Shown: positions 10,744 through 23,350 of the stretch, piece after piece | Layout of the letters: every line of letters starts with the position of its first letter | Position numbering within the stretch: the first letter of the stretch is position 1 | Assembly (NCBI RefSeq): GCF_023973825.1 | Contig: NC_090124.1 | Coordinates: forward strand, 898,501 to 962,500 | Length of the DNA stretch: 64,000 nt | Direction of reading: 5' to 3' | From: Plasmodium brasilianum | Taxonomy: Eukaryota; Apicomplexa; Aconoidasida; Haemosporida; Plasmodiidae | Position numbers and translations under genes: made by a program | The notes under the pieces: generated by a model | The model's database searches: none | What the model saw: the letters and a program-made list of their open reading frames with translations, nothing else | What the model was told of the DNA's origin: nothing

Positions 10744-12612
10744 CCTATTTTTAAAAAAAAAAAGTATGCGTAGAGGGAACACACATGTTCTTACCATAAA
10801 AGGTCGCACTTTTTTTTGGACAAGATAAAAATTAGTTTTTTCCCCCTTTGTGTTAGCAGCTTCCACTATACTTTTATTATCATTCTGCGTAGCACTTTCA
10901 CTTCCTCTTAAATTTCTGCGTGCATACTTTCGTAGTTTGTATTTATTTTTCCTTATTGTAACAAAGGATGTATCTAAATGATATGTACTGTTGTTCATTC
11001 CTCTCCTCTTGACACCCGCAGTTGAGTTTTCCTTCATTTTGTCATTGTCTCTATTATCATTGTGATGATAGGGTACTAAGTTAATACCTAGATCCAGAAT
11101 AATAGCATTCTGTTTTATATAATCCTTTTTCAAAATGTTAAAGCAGCCAACACCAATTATTATAATATCCGCATTTTTAATTATTTTTTTTTTCATATTT
11201 TTCTCAACTAACATATTTAGCTTACTACATTGTGTGTACTTCATACCTCTTGTTATATAATAATTGACAAAAATGGAAAAATTATATTTAAGATCATTTT
11301 CGTCTTTTATATATAATTTCTTTTTATTTATTTTAAAGAAAAAATTATTTCCTCCTTCCTTTTTATTATACGTACATAATATATCCCCACTTATTGGATC
11401 ATAAACAGTGGTTGATATGTCCTTTCGGAAAAACAAAATAAATAATGTCATGAAAATATTTATGTTATTGTTAAGAATTATTATGTTCTTATTTTGAATA
11501 TGAATATTATAGTACTTGATGAACAAAAGGACAGAGTGGATGCAGCAAGGAATGTTGTACCTAATGGTATCTTTCAAGTAACCATATATTAATTCATCTC
11601 CTTCGTTCGGACAATTCTTACAAGGGCTGTCATTATTACTGTTATGATTTTTACTACTGTTACGATTTTTACTTCTGTTACGATTTTTACTTCTGTTACG
11701 ATTTTTACTTCTGTTACGATTTTTACTACTGTAATTACTGGTACTAGTGCTATGACTAGCACTACTGCTATGACTAGCACTACTGCTATGACTGGAACTA
11801 CTGCTATGACTGGTACTACCATTATTATTAATAATGTATGATCTTTCGTAGTAATTATACTGGGCAGCACTTATGTCCTTGGACCTTTCCGTTTTTCCCA
11901 GTTTAACATTTCGGCTGTTATTCATTAGAGCACTTGCTATTAATTTTACCGAGATACACTCTTCCTTCTTTATCATCAAAGTATAGCAGATAGCCAAGAG
12001 AAACTGTAAAAGATAACCCAAAAAATGTACGTAAAAATTCTGCACAATTCTTGCTACATAAAACAAGGGCTGTACGAAGCCACTTCTAACAGCAACAGTA
12101 GTGGTGGAAACTGCAACGGTAGTTCCCATCGTTTCACAGGGAGCTTCTTCTGGCCTAGTCAGAGGGGGAATAACACATTTCCTACTTACCCTGAGCAGTC
12201 TTAAAATAGCTTCATAACTGGAAGCGTCTATATCCTTCCCTTCTTGTATAAACCTAGATACAAAACACTTATTTATATGATGACATAATGGAGATAAAAT
12301 AAGCAGTGATGTACTTTCTCCTCTTTTGTTTATTTTTTCTATCAATTTTGTTAATCTGATTTGGTTAAAATTTCTGTGAACCTTTACAAGTGCAAAAATT
12401 ATATCTGCATTTAAATAAATGCTTTTCTTTAATATTATATATAAATAAGAATATGTTGTTACATGGTTTGAGTAAATGATAAACAACTTCTTTCTTTTCG
12501 ACAATGTATTATTCTTATCTGCTTTTTTCTTCTTCTCATGTGCTATTCTTTGGAAAACCAGCTGGTCAATTTTTTCAGCCACGTAGTGCCCATTTAAACA
12601 TATACAACTCAT
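10438..12612 (-). CDS. FolD: Methylenetetrahydrofolate dehydrogenase/cyclohydrolase (FolD), divergent
   Basis: FolD interconverts 5,10-methylene-, 5,10-methenyl- and 10-formyl-tetrahydrofolate. Seen: an N-terminal LNGHYVAEKI opening; a Y-x-x-x-K pair in SYLYIILKK matching the catalytic lysine motif; GKDIDA where the family has KDVDG; IPCCIHSVLLFIKYYNI where it has PCTP-x-G-x-x-x-LL; and the C-terminal signature SVPGGLGPITTSML. The NADP-binding GRS-x-I-V-G-x-P motif is not recognisable (NNNINIFMT instead). Low-complexity inserts (Ser/His, and KNRNRS repeats at 11640-11730) enlarge it well beyond the usual 290-300 aa. A likely intron begins at GTAAGA (10794); an acceptor at 10666 keeps the frame (exons 12612-10795 and 10665-10438, about 681 aa). 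The 26-base T run (10718-10743) makes this join uncertain, and the whole region is also open without splicing. Identification as FolD is strong; activity is not assured. Confidence 0.85.
11640..11815 (-). repeat. In-frame KNRNRS and Ser/His repeats in FolD
   Basis: An 18-base unit (coding strand sense RSKNRN) is repeated about four times, followed by Ser/His/Ala triplet repeats. Both lie in an insert between the two halves of the FolD fold. Confidence 0.8.
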
Positions 12613-12654
12613 GCTGCTATAATCAAAATAAATAATTGAAAAATAAAAAAAAAA

Positions 12655-13015
12655 AATAATGAAATAACAAATAATGAAATAACAAATAATGAAATAACGA
12701 AATAAAGAAATAACGAAATAAAGGAATAACGAAATAAAGAAATAACGAAATAAAGAAATAACGAAATAAAGAAATAACGAAATAAAGGAATAACGAAATA
12801 AAGGAATAACGAAATAAAGGAATAACGAAATAAAGGAATAACGAAATAAAGAAATAACGAAATAAAGGAATAACGAAATAAAGGAATAACGAAATAAAGG
12901 AATAACGAAATAAAGGAATAACGAAATAAAGGAATAACAAAATAAAGAAATAACGAAATAAAGGAATAACGAAATAAAGAAATAACGAAATAAAGAAATA
13001 ACGAAATAATGGAAT
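12655..13015. repeat. 16-base AAATAAAGGAATAACG tandem array
   Basis: About 22 copies of AAATAAAGGAATAACG, or its AAATAAAGAAATAACG variant, sit immediately upstream of the FolD start. Reverse-strand frames through it are Leu/Phe/Ser/Tyr repeats without a protein-like sequence. It lies between FolD (-) and a candidate + strand gene, that is, in a putative divergent promoter. Confidence 0.9.
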
Positions 13016-13034
13016 AATGTAATAATAAAATAAA

Positions 13035-13146
13035 ATGCGGAAGGACAAAAACTACCAAGCTCATATTGACGTTTGCTCTAATTTGGTGGCTACTTTTGCT
13101 GCATATTCTGTACATCTATATTACAAGAACGAATGATGAGCAGAAC
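13035..13146 (+). CDS. Possible signal-anchor protein exon with a frame break
   Basis: From ATG at 13035 the frame reads MRKDKN and then changes register. One frame over, it reads a strong hydrophobic segment (KLILTFALIWWLLLHILYIY) followed by ITRTNDEQN and a perfect donor GTGAGT at 13147. The two frames meet at a run of five A (13047-13051), so one A fewer would give a continuous charged-then-hydrophobic signal anchor. The downstream exons are not resolved; a frame at 13347-13505 and an acceptor at about 13250 are possible parts. It could be a single-base assembly error, a recent pseudogene, or chance. Confidence 0.3.
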
Positions 13147-13505
13147 GTGAGTAAAAGAAAAAAAAAAAAATAAAAAATAAAATAAAATAATTGCTTTATA
13201 TATACCTTAAAATACAACACCATTAGAGATTTTCGCTCTGCCTTTATAGGCTTCTACATTTTAAGTTATATGCTCTTGTGCACACATATTTAAATCTTGA
13301 ACCAAGTATTTATGTATACCGCTTGAACGACACGCATAAAGATAATATGGTTTATTTATTCAATCTCCATGCTGCTTTATTTTTTTTTTTTTTTCTTCTG
13401 CCTGCATTAAATTATATCTACATATTCGATGGGGGTTACCACAAAGAAATGCTTCGACTGATGGCATTGAAAAATCAGCCATTTTCACCCACTTTTCCGT
13501 ATTAA

Positions 13506-13773
13506 TAAGAAGATAATATTAATGAAACATTTGGAAATATTCGACACAAATAAAATATGAATAAAATTATTAAGGAATAATCTATATGTAAAGAGTATTT
13601 GTTGTATAAACTTCTGTTTATCACACATATTATTTTATTTTTTTTTTGTTTTACTTAACACATGGCTTACCTTTTTATGGTACATAATGATGATGTTTCT
13701 GGCTAAACATGAATTATACATGCCTAATTGCATTCATTTTTTTCTCTTTTTTATTTCTTTTTCTTTCCTTTTC

Positions 13774-13810
<37 letters not shown>

Positions 13811-13968
13811 CTTCACGCTTAAGTACATAAATGCATAGCAAAATTAACATAACACTCTAAGGGAAAATAAAAAAAAAAAAAAAAATACTAAGTACAATAG
13901 TTGATTAATTCTACAGAATTATTTTGTTCCGTATTATGCAACTGCTTTGAATATTTTATTTACATTCA
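13506..13968. other. Non-coding spacer
   Basis: An AT-rich spacer with a TTTTC-rich tract followed by a T run (about 13738-13811) and an A run (13869-13885). Nothing coding was recognised. Confidence 0.55.
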
Positions 13969-14383
13969 TTAAAGTGATAAAGCTAGCAATGCTTTTTTTG
14001 CATAAATTAATATTCTTTACAAAATAATGCATTTCAAATTAATTATTATTACACTTGTTAGAGTAAAACAAGTTAATTAAATTTTTTTTTTTTTTTTTTT
14101 TTTTTTGAATTATGTACCTTTCCATTTCATTTAAAACGCTGTAAGTCGTTTATTTTTCACATTTCTCCATATATTTCCCTCTTTTTCCTGCATAAGTGAA
14201 GCTATGCATATGTGTGTACAATTTTACAATGGATGCTCTCGTATAAGCCGAGCCACGTGTATTCACTTCCATTTTGTAGAAAATTACGTTTACATTCCTA
14301 CACCATTTTAAGAAACTTTTTTTTTGCTTTCCTTTTTTCGGTTCATATTGAGCAAAAATTTTATTAACCAACATACTATACAT
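13969..14383 (-). CDS. Possible 76-aa three-exon protein of unknown function
   Basis: Model in transcript order: 14383-14220, 14138-14118, 14014-13969; phases fit exactly, and the introns run GTACAC...TTACAG and GTACAT...GTAAAG. Exon 1 encodes a Lys-rich start (MYSMLVNKIFAQYEPKKGK) and then NVNVIFYKMEV, NTRGSAYTRASIVK. Exon 2 gives VLNEME, and exon 3 gives ILIYAKKALLALSL before TAA. A short strand (VNVIFYKMEV) followed by a helix is reminiscent of small thioredoxin-like mitochondrial ribosomal proteins, but that is only a guess. The intron 2 acceptor lacks a strong pyrimidine tract. Confidence 0.45.
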
Positions 14384-15325
14384 CTATTAACAAAATGACT
14401 ACAAAAATGTAAATAATGCCGGTGTGTAAATAGGTAAATGAGCTCATGAAGGCATATGCATGCGCAGGTTCATTGTGTGCAAACGCATTTATACGCACAC
14501 ATACACATACAAACATACATATGCACATACATAAATATTAAACACATACACAATTGAATGTTCACTTTTAAAGTTTCGCTTCAGATATCTCAACAATTTA
14601 AAATAATTTAATTCAATTTTTGTGTTAAACGAGGGATAGACGAAAAAAGGGAAAAAATGGCGGACGAAAAAAAAAAAGGCACCAAAAAAAAAATATTTTT
14701 TTTTTTTTTTTTTTTTTTTTTATTATTATTAAAAACATAATTTATAAATGGTAAATATAAGAGGGAGAAAAAAATTCGCATTAAAAAGTACTTGTATTTA
14801 ATTTAAAAAATGGGCAACTTGAAGAAACAAAAGGCAGTTTTCTTTTCCCCTACGAGCATGTGAAGATACGAACGTACGTCCACACACGCATATACCACAT
14901 ACATATATGTAATTATATAGGAGCAATATGTGACTAGCTAATAGACCCATTCATCAATATACCAATAATTTCTTTGAAATCCTCCTAAATAACTAATCAA
15001 AATGGAATTTACTCGTAAGAAATGCACTACTATACGAAGGGCACTCACCATCACTTGCCCTCAGCACATCCTTAACTTATTTTAAATCCACTAGGAGAGT
15101 TATCGCCCATTTTTTGAAAGGGGTAAAAAGTAGAGAGGTACAGGATAAATGCAATGGACGAAACGCATTAGCAAAATGAATGCACAAAATGTGAAAACGA
15201 AGTAACAAGGCACATTGATAAAAAGCACTAATGAAACTTATGATGAAGAGCATGGATTAATGAAAAATGGAGCTTCACCCTCTTCATCCACTTCACTCGC
15301 TTCAGGCAGCTAGAAGCCAAACGTG
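14384..15325. other. Intergenic spacer downstream of the MINDY gene
   Basis: This spacer holds CATACACATAC-type microsatellite sequence (14495-14530) and a T run (14694-14720). A short + strand frame at 15001-15084 (27 codons) has no supporting context. No gene is supported. Confidence 0.55.
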
Positions 15326-18181
15326 CTAACCGGGGTATTTATGCTTCGTAGACTTTTTGGCTTTATTCAAAATCTCAACAGTGTTATTAGGCCATCGGGT
15401 ATTGAAAAATTTCAAGTGGTTATCATGTGATACATCATGATCTACTTCCTTCAAAAGAAAGTAATGAATCGATTTTTCTGGTGTTTCTTGTGCATCATAT
15501 AAATAAAAATATTTCTCTTTGGGGGGGTCCGAATCTTTTAAATCATTTATATCTTTTTGTTTTAGTTGTAAATAAAAAGATTTGAATTCTGAGTATAATA
15601 ATATATCTAGATCGTTTACAAAACTGTCGAACATATGTCTATGTTCTTCTTTTAAATTAAGATCATCAATAAATTGAGGAATAAAATGAGATAATATATA
15701 TTTATTATTTTCCTTATCATATTTTCTCCATATTTTATTTAATTTTTCTAAAAACAATTCTTCACTAGTGCATTTAGAATTATTTATATTTAATGAAAAC
15801 AAAACAGTATAATGATTCGAACTGCTAATGACCCATATAGGATAAATGGGATACTTATAATAATTACCAACTTCACAATATTTAAAAGCTTCAAAATCTG
15901 TTAGTAAACCTATAAGTGGTCTTTTGTTTATTCCTTTAAGTATTATATTATTTTTCCCGAACGATGTTCTTGGAGCAGTTGCTATACTATTGGAAAACTT
16001 CGAATCGCCCATACAGTTGTTACCACTATTGCTGTTATTAGTACTCGTATTTGTACATGCATTTGTGTTCGTATTAGCACCTACATTTGTGCACGCATTA
16101 GTATTTGTATTAGCGCTGTTCATGTAATAGGGGCTGCTACTACCTTCGTACATACTTATATCCACATCGTTCGTTGAAAATGTATTTATCACACTGTTGT
16201 TATCAAACACATTAGAACAAGCTCTACCGGTTAGAAGTAGGTTCACTAACTCTTGAGAACAATGACCATATATACCTATCAAGGGATGATTCGTGTCATC
16301 CATATCATTCTTTATATTATTTATTCCTCTTGTTAATATTACTGAGTATAGAAATGATATAACACCTGTTGAGCTAGAAAATATTATGAAATGCTCAAGA
16401 TAAAACTTTATTACATCTTTTATGTTACTAAATTCTCTGTAGTATATGTTTATTTTCTTTAAATCCCTTATAATGTTTTCATCCGAACTTTTTTTGTTCA
16501 TATAAAATGGGAAATCATAACACTCAGGCAATAAGAAAGCTATTATATAGTATGATTTTTCCGTGCACTGGTATAATATATATGCCAAGGATTCCACTAA
16601 CGAGTAATACTTCAAATCTTTTATATTCTCATGGACTAACTGCAAAAATTCCTTGTCATACTCATCTTCGGCAGTCTTATCTCCGCCGTTTATACAGCCA
16701 CTCTTTATACTGCCGCTTATCATGCCACTCACCCCGGTACCATCTCCCTTCTTCAGTACATCTTTAAGCTCGTCCCTTTCCCCCTCCTGCTGATTGCTGC
16801 AATTTTTCACCTGATTGTCATCCTTCTGTTCGGTTACAATGGATATATCATTTCCCTTAACATTTGATAAGGACTGTCCATTCAAATAGACATTATCCTT
16901 ACCATCACTGCTGACAAGATTTGCAGTGTTAACAATATCTGTAGAATTTTTTTTATAATTTTGATTATTATTTGTAAAATTTAAAAAATCATTATTTGTT
17001 TTTAAAATATTAAAATAATTGTTCTCCCACAAAAAATGATATTTATAATTAAACAACAAAATAATAATAATATATCCTTGAATACTTGATATAAGACCAC
17101 ATGGGCCACTTAAAAATTGACGAAGTCCAAAATTAATATTTTTATTTTCATAGAACGAAATACTATGATTACACCATTTTTTTATATCAAGCTTATTTGA
17201 ATATTTATAATTATTAACACCAAAAACTAAATTATGAACAGTATTTGAATCATCAAAAGATTTCATCTCTTTTAGTAAATAATTTACATATACATGATCG
17301 TTCAAACATTTACTTCTATTTCCTTTTCTTAACCATTTACAATAATCTTTAGTAGTATAATTTATATTTTTATATGTCTTTTTAATTTGTTCTAAGGAAC
17401 AACAAGAAAGTGAGGATAAATTACTATAATCACTTGAGTCATCACTATCATAATCTTCTCTACTTGATGTTGAATCATTTGGTTCTTCATTCAACTTTTC
17501 ATTTCTTTTATTTAAATTTATCATATAATCCCTTATAATTATATATATATTTTTATAATGTTTATATATATCATTCCAGAATATTTTATTATCTATTACA
17601 TCATGCTCATTCTTTGTAGACACATGACTATTACATAAGTAATAACTTATTTTATCAAAATTTTTTTTTACTAAATCGTAGTAACTGTCATTACAATCGT
17701 CACTTCTGTTCTCTTCTTTATTGCACCCCAAAATGGATAATCGTATTGCCTCCTGCAGTAATTCATCGTTCTCGTCATCCACTTCAAAATCCTGAACCGG
17801 GGAAAAAAGCATGAACCAAAAAAGATGAGAATAGACCGTGGGTGAAAATGTGGAAGAGCAAACATACACATACATATACGTACACATGCATGCATATCTA
17901 CATATATATACATATGTATACATATTTATACACACGCTTGTTATCAAGATACGCATCCGTGCGAAATAAGGATAAACGGAACAAAAAGAGTTCCATAAAA
18001 AGAAGAATAGAAAAAAAAATAAAAACCACAAAATAAAGAAAAAAAAAAAAAAAATTTAAAGGCGTATAAATTTTCACGTATTCATCATCTTTCCCCTTAA
18101 ATTGTATTTTTTTTTTCCAGAAATTAACAGTAGCGCTCATACATAACGGTGTGAATCTGTAGCACTATTCATTATATATAC

Positions 18182-18213
<32 letters not shown>

Positions 18214-18936
18214 AGAACAATGCGTAAAAGCAGATTAAAAAAAAATATATGTGGAGCGCAAAACTGCAACACACGCACAGTTGTTCTTTGTGTTATAAAT
18301 TAGTTCGAACATGCATAGGCATAAAAAAATAATTCCATTTGAACAGTGATTATTGCAAAAGGGTTAAGCATAATATTTATATTCCCTTTTTTTTTTTTTT
18401 TTATTTTCATGATATTATATGCATTTCGTATGTACTCAATATTTATGTTATAAAACTCACATTTATTTAAAATTTTTTTTTTTTTATATGGAGTTTACAT
18501 GTAATACATGTTTCGCGCATATTTGTTGAAGTTCAAGTAATGTCCATTTCATATCATTCTGTTTGCAATATAATTGTTTGCTTCGTTAATTTTACAAACC
18601 AATAAATATACCAACACGTATGTATATGTACATATGTGTATGTGTGTATGTGTGTATGTGTGTATGTGTATATGTGTATATGTGTATATGTGTATATGTG
18701 TATATGTGTATATGTGTATATGTGTGCGTATATGTATATGCATATATGTACATGTGTATATACGTATGAGCATACGAATATGTTCATGTATTGCGAATAT
18801 GCACACATACATTTATGTATGTATTTACTTTATCCTTATTTTTATTTTGCGCAGCGTGATATTCTTCTAGCGATAGGGCTATTGTTCTGGAAATGTCCTC
18901 TTCTTCCTTTCGTAACAGTTCTTCATTTGTTTTCAT
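15326..18936 (-). CDS. MINDY-family deubiquitinase with UIM-like motifs
   Basis: Model in transcript order: 18936-18829 (36 aa), an 18-base microexon 18095-18078 (tentative), 17791-15326; about 863 aa. Seen: exon 1 carries EEEDISRTIALSLEEY, a ubiquitin-interacting-motif pattern. Exon 3 starts DFEVDDENDELLQEAIRLSI, a second UIM-like helix. The catalytic Cys is in SGPCGLISSIQG (codon 17101-17099, about residue 273), and the catalytic His in SSNHYTVLF (about residue 702). The C-terminus has the family's TRWP motif. MINDY enzymes trim K48-linked ubiquitin chains (family knowledge); the GPCG and TRWP pattern is closest to MINDY-3/-4. Long Asn/Ser-rich inserts separate the core blocks. The hydrophobic 5' extension of the large open frame (17800-18031) is intron: CAG|GAT is a good acceptor, and the microexon lets exon 1 join in frame. 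Confidence 0.85.
18615..18770. repeat. GTGTATATGTGTAT microsatellite in intron 1 of the MINDY gene
   Basis: A TGTGTATA-type array directly downstream of the exon 1 donor on the reverse strand. The frames it opens on both strands (Tyr/Ile/His/Thr or Val/Cys/Met runs) are artefacts. Confidence 0.85.
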
Positions 18937-20311
<1,375 letters not shown>

Positions 20312-20603
20312 ATGACAATGATCAGAAGAATAAAAAAGACGTATTTTAAATGGGTAAAAAAATTTTATAACTGTACGTATGTAATTGTACACATAAAATT
20401 GTACGTATACAATTATGCTTACATTATTATACATACCTAATTATGCATATATACATGTATATATACTGTACAGAATAATATGAAAGAAGTTTAAGATGCT
20501 TTTCTTAGGCGCAAATTAAAATATGCTTATCCGTTAATTATATGATGAACAAAAATGCAGAGTTAAAAATATTTTACAAAAGCATACTATTATATATATA
20601 TAC

Positions 20604-20636
<33 letters not shown>

Positions 20637-20875
20637 CGAATGTGTAACCCTATCTAGCGGTACGACAAAAAATGCAACCTTTTTCAATTCATTAAGGAAC
20701 AGTAAGTGGTTGGATTTCGGTTTTCCATGTACATTTGCCGTACAATAATTAAAATAAATTGGGATAATTTATTTTAAAAATAGAAAAAAAGTGAATATCC
20801 CTTTTATTATATTGTAGATATGTAACTTTAAATAAATGGTCATATGGGATACTTGTACTGTTATTTGGAAGTTAA
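20312..20875 (+). CDS. Possible tiny membrane protein, three or four exons
   Basis: Supported exons: 20312-20353 (MTMIRRIKKTYFKW, donor GTAAAA), 20658-20701 (RYDKKCNLFQFIKE, acceptor TATCTAG, donor GTAAGT) and 20818-20875 (YVTLNKWSYGILVLLFGS, acceptor ATTGTAG, stop). Phases fit, giving about 47 aa. An optional 24-base exon at 20509-20532 (AQIKICLS) also keeps the frame. A basic, amphipathic start plus a C-terminal hydrophobic helix would suit a small mitochondrial inner-membrane subunit; that is inference. The strongest single element is the middle exon with its consensus donor. Confidence 0.4.
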
Positions 20876-21820
20876 TTATGCGTTTTTGTAATATTCATGT
20901 ACTTGTAAAGATATATATACGTTTATATATGTGTATGTATGGATGTATGTATATTACTTAATGTGGTATTTCCTGTTTTGCTAATCAACAGTTTTGTATT
21001 TATAAATTAAAATGCGTTTGATATGCTCAGGATTCCACTTCAAAATAATAGCCAAAAAAAAAAAAAAAAAAGGAGACGTAACACAAAATCATGGAGTGTC
21101 AATTGGTATTTGTTAAACGAAAAGCATCATGTGTGAATCTGTTAAAACTTTTTCATGATTTATATAAAAAAAAAAAGAAAAAAAGATATAATTCGTTGAA
21201 AAGACTATCAGTGAAACAAAAAACATTAACACTGATATTTATGCACGTATGCAAATATGTCAGTTTAGTAAACATGTGTTCTTTAAAATAATCAACGAAT
21301 GAAACAACGAAAATTTTGGCCAAAGATAGATATACACCTAGTTATTTTAAAAAAACATAAGCATTTATATATAGCAGGCGCATTCGCATGTACAAAGACG
21401 CGTATGTACACAAACATACCTATATATATGTATACACATACATACACACATACGTATGCACATACATATTCACATGTACATCTACCGAATATGTACTAAA
21501 ACAAATGATTAAAAAATTGTTAATAAAAAAAATTCATCGATGCACGTTTTCTACTTATCCATTTAAAAAGTACGCTTAAGAACGGAATATGTAGTATGGG
21601 GAAAAATTAGGATCTTCTCAAAAATGTTTTACATATACATACATATACATATGTACTACAGCATACCCACTACTTGCATACTCATATATATTTTTAAATC
21701 TTTGATGACTGCGTGAAAATGCAACAAACAGAAAAAAATACGAGACAAACGCCCACACGTAAAGGGAAGAAGTAAATTCCGCCTCAATTCATCATTCCAT
21801 CAAACACCCCCCGATGAAAA
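20876..21820. other. Intergenic region downstream of YTM1
   Basis: AT-rich sequence with CATACACACATACGTATG-type microsatellites around 21420-21480. A + strand frame at 21091-21291 begins MECQLVFVKRKASCVNLLK but is interrupted by a Lys run and has no supporting splice structure. No gene is supported. Confidence 0.5.
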
Positions 21821-23350
21821 CTAAAATCTGTGGACAGTTAAATTAATCTCATCTGCACTGACGACAAAATTGTTGTCTTCTTTATAAAACCATGTGCATG
21901 AAAGAATTTTTCGTTTATCTTCATTTTCTATGGTGTATACTGGTAATTTATTTAACCTAACATCATATATATTTATATAACCATCATGTGAGGATGATAA
22001 AAAATGAATCCTATTTCTGTTTGCTCTCAAAGATGTTATTATTTTATCGTGGAAATAATATTTATTTTCATTTAAAGATATAACAGACTTTTCTTGAACA
22101 CATCTTATATCAAATAATTTAATAATAGATTGTTCATCAGCAGTTACAAATAAATTCTTGTTTAGAATATCACAACATACTACAGATTTGTTGTATGCAA
22201 AAGAAGTACATATATTCCCTGTAATTATATCATATATTTTTATGTTTTTTTCTAATCCTGTAGACAAAAATTTGGAATTATCAAAAAAGCTTAATGCTGT
22301 TATTATTCCGGGTTCCTTATGTATACATTTCTTAGGTGCTATAACATTTTTAATTTTTCTTTTATTACTAGTATTTTGATTTTTATAAATTTTTAACTGC
22401 TCTATGATATATTTATTGTCATATATATTTATTTTATTATCACATCCCCCACTTATTATTAATGAATGATCTTTATTAAATTCTAACGATTTAATCATAT
22501 CATCATGATATCCTAAATACAAATCATTTTTTGTTCTAATTCCTTTATCAATGTCTTCTTCATTTAAAAATACCCTTATCGTTCCATTGGACAATCCTAC
22601 AACAGATTCATGATATGGTGGCTCATCATTAAGTATACTATTATTTATTTTACACACATTATAGGCAAATATTGGACTATCACTTACTCGGTTCTCATAT
22701 ATTTTATTCATATTTCTTAAATCATAATATAATATGTTACCTTCAAAACTACTACAATGTAGCGTATTTTCACTTGTAATCATTTTAGAAATCCATTCAG
22801 AAATTTTATCAATATGTGTACTTTCTCTTTTTCTTATAGGGATAGTATATTCTATCTCTAAAACCTGTTCTGACAAAATATTATTTTCTTTTAAAAAATC
22901 TTCTATCGAAGATCTTATAATTTTCTGATTTATTAAAAAATCAAACGAAATATTTTCCTTTATATCCAATAACTTTTTTACCATTCTTGATAAATCTATC
23001 CTTTTAAAACTTACTGGAATGGTATAAGTAGTATTTTCAATTTTGTATTTTCCATTTTTTATATTTGTAGTAAAATATATTTGTATTTGTTTTTCTGATT
23101 TGCTATCACCTTCGTCATTGCTGCTGTCCCTTTCGCCATCGCTGCTGGCCCTTTTGTCATTACTGCTAACCATTTCGTCATCACTTTCAGAAGTGTAATT
23201 TGTTAATTCATCATCATAAGAATCATTATTTTTCATCTTATCCAGTTGGTTAATCCTTTTTTTTTTCTTATCAATATTGTTCGTCCTTATCATCTTTTTC
23301 TTTTTCTTTTTTTTTTTTTTTTTCCTTTTTAAATTTATCCTTTGGATCAA
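21821..23350 (-). CDS. YTM1: WD-repeat ribosome biogenesis protein WDR12/YTM1
   Basis: A single uninterrupted frame of up to 509 aa. Seen: after a Lys-rich and Asp/Ser-rich N-terminus, a ubiquitin-like NLE domain (IQIYFTTN, ISFDFLINQKIIRSSIEDFL, EQVLEIEYTIP), then a WD40 propeller with typical strand endings (VVGLSNGTIRVF, IISGGCDNKINIYD, FLSTGLEKNIKIYD, FVTADEQSIIKLFD, FLSSSHDGYINIYD). The NLE plus seven-blade layout identifies WDR12/Ytm1, a member of the PeBoW complex (with Pes1 and Bop1) needed for 27S/32S pre-rRNA processing and 60S assembly. The start is ambiguous: the first ATG (23350) gives a poly-Lys leader, and later Met codons (near 23293 and 23236) are also possible. It pairs functionally with HAS1 at the left of the window. 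Confidence 0.92.
   Translation of the reverse strand: MIQRINLKRKKKKKKKKKKMIRTNNIDKKKKRINQLDKMKNNDSYDDELTNYTSESDDEMVSSNDKRASSDGERDSSNDEGDSKSEKQIQIYFTTNIKNGKYKIENTTYTIPVSFKRIDLSRMVKKLLDIKENISFDFLINQKIIRSSIEDFLKENNILSEQVLEIEYTIPIRKRESTHIDKISEWISKMITSENTLHCSSFEGNILYYDLRNMNKIYENRVSDSPIFAYNVCKINNSILNDEPPYHESVVGLSNGTIRVFLNEEDIDKGIRTKNDLYLGYHDDMIKSLEFNKDHSLIISGGCDNKINIYDNKYIIEQLKIYKNQNTSNKRKIKNVIAPKKCIHKEPGIITALSFFDNSKFLSTGLEKNIKIYDIITGNICTSFAYNKSVVCCDILNKNLFVTADEQSIIKLFDIRCVQEKSVISLNENKYYFHDKIITSLRANRNRIHFLSSSHDGYINIYDVRLNKLPVYTIENEDKRKILSCTWFYKEDNNFVVSADEINLTVHRF

Noticed and set aside
12609..13115. Reverse-strand frames of 141-168 codons
   Set aside because: Pure repeat translation of the 16-base array; no start or splice context.
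17800..18031. N-terminal extension of the MINDY frame with hydrophobic runs
   Set aside because: It is the intron before CAG|GATTTT; the UIM-bearing exon 1 lies further upstream.
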